From the NCBI RefSeq assembly GCF_900747795.2, contig NC_041401.2:1270823-1334822 (forward strand): 64,000 nucleotides of DNA. The letters are read 5' to 3'. The notes under the pieces were generated by a model. That model was not told where the DNA came from and made no database searches. It saw only the letters and a program-made list of their open reading frames with translations. Numbering within the stretch: the stretch's first letter is position 1; every line of letters begins with the position of its first letter. Source of the stretch: Erpetoichthys calabaricus. Its lineage: Eukaryota > Chordata > Cladistia > Polypteriformes > Polypteridae. Shown piece by piece: positions 45,401 to 56,489 of this stretch. Position numbers and translations under genes: made by a program.

Positions 45401-47587
45401 AACTGCAGGACCCGGCGTGTTGGTATGTCCAGAGCAGGGGTCCTCACCTGTGGACCTGGGGGGCCGCACAGGCTGCAGGTTTCCACTTTCACTTTTTGCG
45501 ATTCAGGACCCCTGACCTGCCGATTTTAGGTTGGAATTAAATTGTTTTGTGTCTTCTTCAGCTGCCATCAGTCAACAGGGAGGTGTAAATGACAAATGGC
45601 TAACGTCCCTCCATTTACAACGGAACCTCGGTTCATAGAATTAAACGAGGGAGCAAAAGGGAGGGTCCTGAAGTGTCACTCTGCTGTGGTCCACCAAACA
45701 CCTGGATGATGTCCTCAGAGCAGGGAAGTTCGTGCGTCTTGGAGGAATGAAGGCACCAGCGAGCCCTGGAGGAGTTCAATGCCGAGTGTCCCTATTAGCT
45801 TTAGTGAATGAGGTAGCCACTGCGGACCACCAGAACCACGAGTGAGGACCCCTGCTTTCAGCAAAGCACAAATATTCAAAGAATAAAAACAGAAAGCCAA
45901 GGAACCCCTCAAAGTCCGACCAGCAATGCTTCCCAACTCCTGAGCCTTCTCCGCCACTCTAAATAGGCTCTCAGGAGTGGTGATGTCAGAGTGGCCCCGC
46001 CTCCTGTGGCTCCACCCACAAAGAGTGAGGCACAGACGACAGACGTAATTATAAAACCAGTAAGAGTATCACGAAGACACGAATAACGCAAAAGCAACGA
46101 CGCAGCATGAGACACACGTCACGCCAGCCACAAGCAGAACACCAATGAGGGGTCCATATTTGTACCCTTCTCTTAAAGGGGGCACTGGAGCCCAGCTACT
46201 TGCCGCCAAACCCTTTTTTGTGGATTTGCACAGCTTTGGCCTTTGGCGACGTGACGTGTGCAGATTTGCATAAACCCGCCGAAGCCAATCAAGCGGCTCT
46301 CCCGTTAACATCCTGAAGGTCCGGAAGTCTGTGGAGTCTCCTGATTTCCACGTCCCTGTCCTCCCCCAGGGTCCCGAGAATTAAAACACAGATACAAGCG
46401 GTGGGCTCAGCCTTGGGGATCAAGTGACGAGGGCAGACGTTCAGGAGGAGCTCAAAGTCGAGCCGCTGCTCCTCACCAGCTAAAGGAACTGGCAGATGTT
46501 GTGGTTATGACCAACCAGGAGGAGACCCCTGGAGAGATCACATCAATGTCCCCCTGGAGGAGTCGGAGGAGGGGGTGGTGGTGGCGGTAAAGGGACACCT
46601 TAGGTGATGCCACTTGGTGTCATTTGTTGCTCGTGTGGTCCTGTCTGGCGCTCTTGAGGGTGACCAGTTCGTTTTCACTGCCGCATTGGTTAGGGGTGGA
46701 GTCACGGGGGTCCTCCTCAGACACAGTTCACTGTCCGAGCCTGCAGACCAAGAAGCCCACTCTGCCCTTCACGTTTTGGTCTTCTGCTGTCAGACGCCCA
46801 CCTCCCGTGGTGCTCCTTGTTGGCTTTGTGATCTCGTGTTCTTCTCACGCCAGTCGCCCGCCTGCTCCGCCCCATTGTTCTCTCTGCCGTCCTGAATTGC
46901 ACAACCAGCCCGCGTCACCAAACGCGACTTCCATTTTTTTTGAAGTACAAACGGTAAAGATCTGCAGATTCCTCTGGCGGCTCTTTGGATTTGGCCCATC
47001 AGCTCTCGCTTCCTTTGTGACTGTGGTTTGAAATGAAGGCCTTCTGAACAGAGGAGGAAACCATCAAACCACCGATGAGACCACCTGGTGACACCGCGGC
47101 CACATTCACCTCTACATAACGCCTTTCACTGCTCTGTTCCTGGCTCTATAAACTTCTGGCTCCTCAAGAAGCCCACAGAGTGATTGGAGGTCCAGGGGCC
47201 CCGGCAGACGTTGGCGTCAATGTGCTGCCACGCCTGGGCCTGTCATGACTCCTCCCCTTTTGCCCCTCAGCCTTCGTCACCCAAACGCTGGCTCCACTTG
47301 GCTTTCTCCTGCTGAGTCTGAATGGGCTACACAGGCCCACTAGGGACCACCTTTCCAAGTATGCCTGTTCTTGGAGAGGTGAGAGAAGACCCCGGACATA
47401 CTGGGAGGATGAAATGTCTTGACTGGTATGGTGAGAAAGGAGAGGCTGGAAGACGTGGCAGAGATTGGCACGTGGGCACCACTATGGTCACTGGGCATTG
47501 TGGAAAGTGCATTGAGGTCTGAAGGGTGAAGTGCAAGAGGAGAATGCAAGCCGACAAGGATGTGAGTATCAAAGCACCGCAGAGGAA

Positions 47588-47630
<43 letters not shown>

Positions 47631-49854
47631 CAGAAGAAGAAGAAGTGCGATGTGAATCGTGAAACTCACAACCACAAAAGAGCAACAGACGTGTGAACGG
47701 AAACAAAGCAGCAAACCGGAGGAGAACAAAACTCAACCATAAGCAGCTCTTGGTGGTCAAACAACGCCCACCGGGATCAGTCCTTCTGTCATCTTGTGGC
47801 CTGAGGGGGGCGCCAGTCCATGGCAGGACTGAATCAGTGCCACCCGAGGTCACCCCAAGCTGAGTCACCATGAGGGAGTCACCGTCATCCCCGAGTGCCC
47901 TGACTCACGTGGTCACTGCTGGCTCGACACCTTATGGCACATTGTTTGTTTGTTTATGTAAAAATGGAAATCACGCCATCTCTGGAATGTGTAAGCCCAC
48001 CAGTACAGATAAAGAGAGAAGAGACCCCAGAATGGCGCAGAGCGCACAGCATCACCTGCCAAAGCACTGGCATTGTGAGTGGCAGAGATTCAGTCCAGAG
48101 ATGACGGAGTGGGCCAAGGTGTGGTCCAGGAATGCCACAGTGGCTGTGGTCCTCGGCTACTACTATGTGCCCCTGATGGACCCTCTGTCCTGCCTTATTA
48201 CGTGCCTTGTTTTTGGTGGCTTGTCGCAAGTCAATGCCAGGCTTTCCACATCACAGTGCCAAGGCCAAGTAGACAATGCAATGGTGAGGACACCTCTGGA
48301 CCATTTGATTCAAGAGCAGGACATGACACTCCAGGACTGGCACCACTGAAAGGTACAAGGCAGGGCAGGCCATGTTAATGAAACACAGATGGTGCCAGCG
48401 TTGATGCCACTGAAGACCTCTGTTTTCTCCTTTTTCATCTTACTGACTATCAGGTTGACCTGTGACTGTAAACTGACCCCGTGTGTGTGTGTGTGTGTGC
48501 GTGCGTGTGCGTCGGTGGGTCCTCACACCCAGTAATGCCAGGATGGCTGTGGGAGGAACTCCATGAGTTCAAATAAGGCATCATAACGGAATGTCCTTTA
48601 CCCAGCAGGCCATTGTGACTGGATGAAGATGTCATGTTGTGTTGTTTTCTAACCCGCTTAATCCAGGTTGGGGTCACAGGAGATGGGGGGGGGGGGGGTG
48701 CTGGAGCCGATCCCAGCTAGCACTGGGTCAAGGCAGGAACAAACCCCGGACATGATGCCAGTCCATTGCAGGGCAAACACACACAGACCAGCTTAAAGTC
48801 GCCAACTCACCTGACCTGCATGTCTTAGGACTGCGGGCACAGGGAGGACATGCAAATTCCACACTGGCAGGATGTCGGGACGTGAACCCTGGTGTCTTTA
48901 CCAGGCTAGATGAAAATGGATGGATGGCATTAAAAAAATCATGCCAACAAATGCACAAGCAGTGCGGGTGACCAGTGGCCTTCTTCAGCGATGTCCCCCC
49001 TGCCCATCCACTTAGTCCAGTCCAGGAAAAGCAAATAGTGGTGGGGCACAGCAGGGACCATTCATAGAAGAAGCACCAGCTCCCCAGATGGCACCCTTAG
49101 TCTCGTGTTCAGGATGTGGGCAGAGCAGCCTTGGCACAGATGGGCACTGGGCCGAGAGTTGAACCCAGGACTCTGGAGCTCCAGAACGCTCGCCAACTTC
49201 TCCAAAGTGTTCAGAGTCTGTTTGCAGGGAAAGGCGCTATACACCATGTGCACATCATTTTAATAAACACACAGCAACAACTGAATGGCATCCACAATAG
49301 GAAACAAACCCAAATCTGAACTGGAAATTTAAACTACCAGCTGGCACTCAGGACCACCGGACTGTTCAGCCTGAAGCGCCACATGGACCCTGAGGGTCAA
49401 CTCAGACAGACTCCACCGACCCCTCCACCTTTGTAACCCACATATCCAGGGCAGGGTCACCAGGCAGCTGGTGCCCATCCCAGCATCACAGGGCACAAGG
49501 TAGCAACGACCCCTAGACAGATGCCAGCCCATCACAGGATCAAACAGCCTGAAATATCTGCCACCCCACCCAAAATGGCTGCTGTGGAGGGGTTTACTGA
49601 TTTGAGCCTGGCATCTTAAACGCAGACTGGCAGACATATTTTTGGAATTTATTTACCCGGGGAGCAGAAGGGACATCAGCTTGGGAAAGAAACAACTGAT
49701 GTGATGTAAAGGTGACAATGGCTTTAAGACATGGCAGAGTGGTGGCACTGCTGTATCACAATGAGGAGGTCGAGGTTCACATGCCAGGCGTTCCCTGTGT
49801 GGAGTTTGCATGTTCTCCCTGTGTCCTCCCACAGTGCAAAGACACACAGCTGGC

Positions 49855-49896
<42 letters not shown>

Positions 49897-52239
49897 CACC
49901 CTGCGATGGACTGGCACCTCGTTCCTGCCTTATGCCCTGAGTTTGCCAGGAGAGGCTCCAGCCTCCCCGACACCCTGCTCAGGATGAATTGGATTTGGAT
50001 GTTGTTGTTGAAGAACATCCTGACGACAAGTCTGCCTGCCCACTAAGACTGGCAGAAGGAATAGAAAGCCACTGTGTGCCCAGAGCTGAAGGGGCTCATC
50101 TTCCCCATCATGTCCTTCAGTGACTTCTTATTCGTGCCAATGCTTGGATTGTTTTTTCTATTCATGTCACTTTATTATCTTTGGATTGCTTGGCGGGGTT
50201 CAGGATCAGCGTTAGGGGCTCCTGGTGTGGGCGACTGCCATTTTCCCACAGGGGTCAGTGCAGTGAGCGGGCATCTGCTGTAGTGAGTGGCACAGGCCTG
50301 AAGACATCTGTGTGTGCCGAGCCGCTGAGCCCCTGAGGTTGAAGGGGCTGTACGTGTGGGGCGCTATAAAGCACTCCATTGAAGTGCAGGTAAACTCCCT
50401 CAGTAGTCGTGGCACAGAAGCTGGGGTGGGCCGTCACTCGACCCCTTTTAAATGTGACACTTGAGAGTGACACAAAGTGAAGGTGCGCTGGTGTCACTTT
50501 GTGGGGGGCACAACAGCACATGCCACACATGGAGCCAACTCAGTGCCTGGCAATGCCCAGTCTCATCCATTCACTTTTCTGCCTCTCACGTTTGTCACCT
50601 GCTGTCCCCACTTTTTGATTCGGCTGAGCCACCAGCAGTCGGGCGTGTCACAAAGGCAGGCGAGCCGAGCGACATGAGGCCCCATGGCAAAGCGCACCAG
50701 CCTGTGACACGGGGAGCGGTGGCACTGATGTTCCCGGAAGTGTGCAGGTGTGTGTGTGTGTGTGGAACACATGTGTACATGCCAGCCGTTACTAGGCGGT
50801 GGCATATGAAGGGCACGCCAACACAACAGATGAAGCCGTGGTGGCACTGAAGTGGCCTGCTTGTGACTTGTCATTGTTGCGACACAACATGCAGAGTGTG
50901 TGTGGAAGGAGTGAGCAGCACGTGTTACAGTGTGTGTGCGTGTGTGTGTGTGCGTGTGTGTGTGTGTGAGTTGGAGAGTGAAAGTGGAAGTGCGAAGTGT
51001 TCGTGTGTAGGAGACGGACGCCTGAGTGTGAAATGCGTCAACCTTTGTCTGTGTGACCTTATTAAAGTGTCACTGAGTGTGCCCCGCGTCCTGACGGGCA
51101 CAGACATGTGTGTGTGTCCGTGTCCATGAGTGTTTACATGTGCACCCACGCCTGACCGAGTTCTTGTGTGTCCCACCAGCTCGGGGTGTACCAAAGGTAA
51201 CGAAACGGCCGAGGTGCGCCTGCCATGCCACCGTGGCCTCACCCTACTCTTCCATGCCCGTCAGCCTCTGCCTTCTTCTCAAACCCAAACCCAAGCCAGC
51301 CTTCAGTGTATATAGCGCCTTTAACAATGAGCTCCACCACTATGGCGACGTTAGTTACGCCGCTGGACTGAGAGACCAAAGCACAGGGGGGACAGCAAAC
51401 AGCTGGGGGTGCCTGGCAAGGTCCCAGTACGGAGAGCAGAGACGGTGCAGGGCGGCCGGCAGATACGTACCGATGACGCAGACCATGGTCTTGTTGAGCG
51501 TTATCTTCAGGAATGGCGGTGGGTACAGAGTCAACATGTCACAGCTGTACAGGTCACTGTCATTCTGCTGGAGGCTGGACAGGTGGAAGGTGACGCTGTG
51601 GTTGAACGCCTCGATTCTGCACACCCTCGGCTCTGTGATGTTCACCTTTTTCTCAGGCAGCAGCACCGAGCAGATGTCCTCCTTCTCCCCTCGCACCAGC
51701 TGCACCTTCACCTCTTTAGTAGTTGGGTTCTGGAAGGAGCATGGCACTAGGGTACCGCTGCCCACTGGCACCACCATTCGCGAGAACTGGGAAGCCTCTG
51801 GAACAGAAGAGCAGCAGCCGAGTGTTATACTGGGCATGGGACCCCCCACATGGTCTTTACACAATGCTCACCTGCTGCCAGGGTACCACTGCCAGAGTAC
51901 CGCACTGGAAATGATTTCAGACCATCGAGCAGACCACACGCCCGCCTGCCCAGCTGTGAAACGTCAAACAACAAGCAGCCATCTTGTGATGCCAAGGTGC
52001 CAGGTGACCACATGCAGTGCCCGGCTCCGTTTGGGAGCACATGCCATCCATACATCCATTTCTTGGCAACCAGCCATGCAGACGGTGACAGGAGGAAGGC
52101 CTCGAGTGCAGCTTTCCAGAAAGTTCTGGTGCAGGGGTGCAGGAGTTGGGGGCCCCCGCCGTTCAGGTGAGACGAGGGGGAGTGGTGACTTACCTGTGCA
52201 GCAGATGGCTGCCATGACGAGGAGCGCAGGTAGGATCAT
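42414..52239 (-). CDS. CD28: CD28, activating T-cell costimulatory receptor, 4 exons
   Basis: Exons in transcription order: 52239-52194, 51797-51471, 42769-42633 and 42524-42414, phases 1-1-0, giving 206 aa (human 220). The signal peptide is about residues 1-15. The IgV domain (16-124) has C35, C58, C75 and C101; HSVTFHLSSLQQNDSDLY parallels human ESVTFYLQNLYVNQTDIY. The ligand loop is LYPPPF (106-111), where human CD28 has MYPPPY. N68, N81, N94 and N117 are potential glycosylation sites. The stalk holds two cysteines (CPQC, 132-135) and C122 lies just before it; human CD28 has one stalk cysteine. The membrane segment is about 146-168. The tail has DYMNMP (182-187), the PI3K/GRB2 site of CD28, followed by a lysine-rich stretch; the distal PYAP motif is absent. 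Intron 2 is 8.7 kb. Joining the two exon pairs rests on matching phase, strand and family plan. Confidence 0.87.
42998..43998 (+). mobile_element. Tc1-like DNA transposon remnant in CD28 intron 2
   Basis: The order of landmarks follows fish Tc1 elements: TCTTCAGACCCCTTCACTTT at the left end, CCAAGCCATGAAG, GTGGCC plus AAATGGAAGACATTTGG, CACCAGGACTCTTCC, CTCGAGTGGCCAGACCAAAG, then AATAAATTTGCAAACC with TCACTTTGTCAC at the right end. The middle of the transposase is missing, since the match jumps from the N-terminal to the C-terminal region, and the rest is mutated. It lies only 230 bp from the CD28 transmembrane exon. Confidence 0.85.
44782..45117 (-). other. Unassigned open frame with hydrophobic segment in CD28 intron 2
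   Basis: An open frame of about 112 codons on the CD28 strand begins after a stop near 45117 and contains a hydrophobic stretch (LSFFIAVPICLFWFLLFFG), then a tail rich in H, Q, S and E ending SFLSYEE. There is no ATG before the hydrophobic part, so it would have to be spliced in. I recognise no family. It could be a chance frame or a cryptic exon. Confidence 0.15.
45300..45865. mobile_element. hAT-like miniature inverted-repeat element
   Basis: GCAGGGGTCCTCACCTGTGG (about 45434) at the left is matched at the right by its inverted counterpart CGAGTGAGGACCCCTGC (about 45839-45855). The similarity continues inward for about 40 bp (CTGGGGGGCCGCA against CTGGTGGTCCGCA). CAGGGGTC is a typical hAT terminus. 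A related left-end copy begins at about 45311. No 8-bp target duplication is visible. Internal sequence has no transposase. Confidence 0.55.
46000..48640. other. Middle of CD28 intron 2, no exon recognised
   Basis: I see no IgV or tail exon here on either strand. A hydrophobic frame at about 46070-46175 (minus) lacks splice sites in the right phase. A SINE-tail motif lies at 47114-47130 and a GAA run at 47583-47646. Otherwise nothing recognisable. Confidence 0.4.
47583..47646 (+). repeat. (GAA)n microsatellite in CD28 intron 2
   Basis: A GAAGAAGAA run with few interruptions on the plus strand; on the transcribed strand of CD28 this is a TTC run. Long GAA/TTC repeats can adopt triplex structures and slow transcription, but this one is short. 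Confidence 0.9.
48640..48925 (-). mobile_element. Diverged tRNA-SINE
   Basis: Landmarks in minus order: AACCCGCTTAATCCAGGTTGG, GGAGCCGATCCCAGC, CAAGGCAGGAACAAACCC, CCAGTCCATTGCAGGGC, CACCTGACCTGCATGTCTT, GGACATGCAAATTCC. A G run is inserted at 48688-48699. More diverged than the 25.4 and 62.1 kb copies. Confidence 0.75.
49445..49555 (-). mobile_element. SINE fragment
   Basis: GGGCAGGGTCACCAGGC, CACAGGGCACAAGGTAGCAACGA and GCCAGCCCATCACAGGATCAAA follow the minus-strand order of the tRNA-SINE 3' half. Confidence 0.5.
49735..49995 (+). mobile_element. Diverged tRNA-SINE in plus orientation with expanded TG run
   Basis: From GTGGTGGCACTGCTGTATCAC (tRNA-like head) through GTGTGGAGTTTGCATGTTC, TCCCACAGTGCAAAGACACAC, a TG run at about 49858-49896, CACCCTGCGATGGACTGGCAC and TTCCTGCCTTATGCCC to GGATGAATTGGATTTGGATG. 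The TG run replaces the variable CA/TG segment of the family. Confidence 0.75.
50925..50970 (+). repeat. (TG)n microsatellite
   Basis: GTGTGTGCGTGTGTGTG run with CG interruptions, in the second intron of CD28. Confidence 0.85.
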
Positions 52240-52360
52240 GGCTGCGGCCAACGGCTCCCGTGCTGTCTCACGCTGTGCTGCGCCACTCCCAGTGACAGGC
52301 ACGGCGCCCGCATCGCCTTTATCACACGCCCCATGTGACAGGAAGTGCTGAGGTCGGCGA
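52240..52360 (-). promoter_or_regulatory. Candidate proximal promoter of CD28
   Basis: Upstream of the ATG on the minus strand are a GATA-type GTGATAAA (plus strand TTTATCAC, 52318-52325), which could also serve as a weak TATA-like element, and an ETS site, plus-strand ACAGGAAGTG (52338-52347). ETS and GATA factors are standard in T-cell genes; function here is inferred. Confidence 0.4.
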
Positions 52361-52449
52361 GGGACGGGCTTGATTGCCGGTGTCGAAGCCAAAGCAGAAG
52401 GAGTCCGCATGGGCCTGCCGTGTGCCATCAGCAGGACAATGGTGGTCAG

Positions 52450-53879
52450 GGGTGGGCAACTCATCATAACTCAGTGGCTGCCACCACAACAGGGTCCAGC
52501 CTGTCACCCCTCAGCCATCCTCTGGTGTCCCCAATTCCTTTGTTTTTTCTTCTTTCTGCTCGCCCCCACTTGGTACTCCTGCCCCAGTGACCTGTGCTGC
52601 CCGCTCTGCTGCTTGGCTCTCCTGTCACCGGGATTTTTTTCTTAATGATCTTCTTAACTTTATCACTCCCACCCCAGTGGAGCCCCCTCATTATGAAAGT
52701 GAACTCACGCAGAGGACGCCACTCGCCCGCCAGTAGGTGAAGAACTTTCACTTCCCAGGTGGGGGTGCCCAGCTATCAAAGTTGTCTTCAGCAGATGGCC
52801 ATCCCAGAGAGACTCCGGGAGTGTCCTGGTGTGACAGACCGCCGCTCCCAGTGCTGCTGGCGCTCTGCCAGCGGTGGTCTGTGTCGAGCTTAGATCTGCT
52901 AGTGATAATTCGCTGTCACCTAACCACCGCCTCCCACCACAGTGACACCACAGAAGAGAGGAAATGTGCACCGCTGGTCGCTTCACCACGTTGGTCTGAC
53001 TGGCACTCGCAGCTTGAAGTGCTTCGCGCTGACACCACCAGCCCACCCGAGGTGCCACGTGGGTCACAGCTTATACTGTGGGCTCAGTGCTGCCACCAGT
53101 TCCGACTGGGCTAACTGCTTGCCCTGGCACACCGTCCCCCAATTAGTCTCTCTGTGAGTTCTGCAGTGACAAACTCCCATCAGACCTCGGGTTTGTGTCG
53201 GGTACCATGTCAGCAAAACCGTGGGGGCAAGGCTGGCACCAACCCCGAACTGGTCCATCTCAAACCAGTTCAGGGCTGCCAGGAGAAGTACAGAACTGTG
53301 AAGAAATATGTGCCCCTTCCTGGTGTCCTCCGTTTCTGATCTTCACATCTTCAGATAAAACGTAAAACGACAGCAAGGAATAAAGTCGCCCAACGTTACT
53401 GCTGCCAGTCCTGTTCATCCAAACCTCCTGACCCTCACCATGATGGAGACGCGTCACCACAAGGTCCCTAGAAGAACACAGAGAGGAGCAGAAGAGCAGG
53501 AACAAGAAACCAAGCCACCATCTCCACATGGAACAGGACAGCCTGGCGAAATGAAGCCAGGGCCGCAGCGCCAACTCGCCCCAGAAGAACATCCAAAGAA
53601 CTCTAGGAAAGTCATCTTCATCCACAAGGAGACCTCGAGGAAAGAAAATTCCAGAAGAGAGGAGGAAAAAAAGGCGCAGAAACGTACCAATCAGGACAGG
53701 GGGACAGCGCCACTCCTAGGGCTTCATCCACGCTCCTTCATTTTTGATTTAAAAAGAGCTTTTTGAAAATGAAAGCAGCTCCTCCCACAAAAGTATTGGC
53801 ATCCACACTAAACACGACTGAAAACACCTTTGGCGTAGTCATCAGGATACACTGGGCATGCAGGCAGCATGGACCTCTG
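52450..53879. other. CD28 upstream flank, no gene recognised
   Basis: No exon-like frame. A fragment of the GTGAAAAAGTA-type DNA transposon starts near 53293 (CTGTGAAGAAATATGTGCCCC). GCCCGCCAGTAGGTGAAG at 52726-52743 weakly resembles a CTCF core. RAPH1, the human neighbour upstream of CD28, is not visible in the sequence available. Confidence 0.4.
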
Positions 53880-55380
53880 TAACTGGGTGCACCGTGTTCA
53901 TCTCGCGGGGGTCACAGTACCCGACTGCACCTTACCATTGGGCTGCCATACGATCAGAAGACGAGGCTTCAGTCGGCTGTCTTGTCGTGTGAATGGCCTC
54001 ACCAGGCGATCTTCAGATGTCACCACAGCGAGTGTCCATCGTACACATTTAGTCTCAGCTCCCATGGCGTGGCATGCCAACCGGACTGAAGGAGCTTCTG
54101 CAGCCTGAGCACATCTTTGACTGGCGACTCCTGTGTGCCCTGTGTGGCGTCGCTTGAAGACGATTTCTAACAAATTCAGGTAGGTACAGGGAGCCTGCAC
54201 TGGTACAACACATTGGCACACCCACCACATGCCGAAACACCTTGGGATCCCCAGGCAGACACACGGTCCAGTCCCACCCTCCGGAAATGACCCTCTATCT
54301 GCCACAGCCAGGTGTTACGTGGGCAACCCCTTGGCCTGGTCCAGCCACTCGGGTCCCCAACAATGAGGATCACCCTTGGGGAATCGCGCCACATGGCCGT
54401 AGTGCCGTAAGTGACGCTCCCTCACAATGCAGGTCATGTGCCTCATTCGGGACTCCATGAGCAACACAAAGTCACACCAGCAGCCCCCAAGGACCCCCTG
54501 AAGAGACCCAGGAGTCCAGTCCTCGTCTCAGGTCACTGGAGAGCGTCCTTGTCTCACACACAGGGGGCACCAGGACTCTAAAGACTTGGACCTTTGCCCT
54601 TTTTCTGAGATATCAGGACCGCCATACACCCCTTTACAGAGACCTCCGGACCCCCCAGGCTCTAACAGTCCATCTGCTGACTTCATAGGAAGAGTCACCA
54701 GAGTCACATGAATGTCACCGATGAGGTAAGTAAACCTCTCAATGACGAGGTCGTCACTCTCTCCGCAGACAGACACACCGCTGATGGCCGTGTCCAAGAG
54801 GTCATTAAAGGCCTGGCTCTCAGTTTTTATCGGACCCTCGCAAGCTCAGACCCCTTGAGACCCCACATCAGAGCCACCATTGACTCTGCGAATATCACAG
54901 TATTGTCAGTAAAGTCAAAATCCATGAATCTCTCTTCACCAACAGGTGCCCCACAGCTGCTGGACCCCACGACTTTGCCCAACACCCAGTCCATACAAGC
55001 ACTGAGCAGAGTAGGAGCAGAACACACCACTGACGGACCCCCAGAATCAACTGGGAGAAACACAGGGGGTCTGCCACCACTCCACACAGCACTCACAGTA
55101 CCAGTGTACAGGCCGGCCATGATATCCAGCAACCTTGAGGGGATCCCGCAAACCCTCAGGATGTCCCACAGGGCACCTCGATCAACCAAGTCGAACGTGT
55201 TATGAAAATCGACAAGAAACACTGCTGATATTCGCGTTTGCGCTCCATGAGAACCCTCGGTGCCAGGATGTGGTCGATGGTCGACTTCTTAGGCATAAAA
55301 CCTGATTGTTCCAGACGCTGGCAGGTGAGCAGGTGATCACGGATCTTCTAATCCTACAGGTAAGCGACACAATAAGCGCC
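53880..55380 (-). mobile_element. Non-LTR retrotransposon, reverse-transcriptase 3' part, minus strand
   Basis: Minus-strand frames contain RT phrases in order: DLVDRGALWDILRVCGIPSRL and LYTGTVSAVWSGG (about 55195-55090), LSACMDWVLGKVVG (about 55010-54965), DFTDNTVIFAES (about 54910), a FTYLIGDIHVT block (about 54735-54700), and RMRHMTCIVRERHLRHYGHVAR near 54460-54390. This is the familiar fish element whose protein contains CMDWVLGRVV and RERQLRLYGHVAR. The clade is probably RTE-like, not certain. Frame changes show it is inactive. Confidence 0.75.
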
Positions 55381-56489
55381 ATGCAGCTCTTCTATGTCTG
55401 TGAAGGGTGGCCAATCAGGGATTGAGACGTTATAATGATCAGGATCCAATCAGGGATGAGCCTCATAATAACCACAAACCAATCAGAGTCTGATCCCGGC
55501 TGCGTTTGCAGAAATCTTCGTTTTCGTCCGTCCACACAGAAATGGCGTCTGGTCGTTTTCAGACGTCTCCAGCTCTGTAGTGAGGAGCGAAGACGAGAAT
55601 GGAGACAAATGTCTTCAGCAGTGGGGACGGGGCCTACAGCTCTGCAACTTATCTGAACGTTCAGAACTTCCCAGTCCAGCCTGCCACAAGGACCTCAAGA
55701 GCACATCGACAAGCCATTCATGAAGTCCCAGAGGACACCTGCAGGGTTCAGGGCTCCACGACCAGTGGGATTCCTGGGAATCTCCAATGGCCGAGAGGAA
55801 CATCTGTGCTCATCTCGCATTTGCAAACCCCATCTTCAGATGACGCAGGGAACTGTGATGCCCAGGGTGCCCGCAGCTGGCATGACTGCCCTTGAACCCG
55901 GGACACTGATAGCCCTGAAACTGAGGTGGACTGGGCGAGTAGGACACATAAGAGTAGGAGTCAGTGTGAATTGGCCAGCAAAATGAATAAAAAAGCTCGT
56001 AAACAACCCAAAATGAACACCAGGGCTTTGTGAGGAAGCCAATAAATAACATCAATAAAAAAGCAATGAAACCAACAACAAAGTGAGACCCCCAGTATCG
56101 CCTTTAACGTCCTCTGTCCAGGGCTCTGACAGGCGGGGCCGAGACCCCATTCAAAGTGATCCTCCATATCCACCGGGATGTGCCAAAGCCCCCCTAAGAG
56201 CCCCAGTTACGCCAGCTCTCCACCCCTGCAACGCCCCTCAAGCCCCCTGACCGCTTTGTCACCTTCTCGTTTTCGTTGGCTCCCAGCCCTCTCTTTTCCT
56301 TCATCGTTCCTCCTCAATTTCCTTTCCTTTTCTCGTTTATTTTCTCTCTCCCTTCATCTCAGGCCCCCTTTATACTCCTGAGGGCGCAGCGTGCTGATCA
56401 CAATCCACGGAGAGGTGATGTGCAACAGCTGAGCTGATCGAATACTCGTGGAGCGCTGCGCAGTTTTTACTTTTATTTTAATAACAGGA
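55381..56489. other. No recognisable feature
   Basis: Open frames in this stretch (for example 55599-55895 plus) lack domains. A pyrimidine-rich segment occurs at 56160-56380. Nothing else could be identified. Confidence 0.4.

Noticed and set aside
46069-46311. Minus-strand frame with hydrophobic stretch PLIGVLLVAGVTCVSCCVVAFALFV, considered as a CD28-family transmembrane exon
   Set aside because: No acceptor in phase 1, no stalk cysteine motif, and an immediate stop after the hydrophobic part with no donor; CD28 already has a fitting exon at 42.7 kb.
47583-47646. Glutamate- or serine-repeat protein from the GAA run
   Set aside because: Both readings come directly from a trinucleotide microsatellite.
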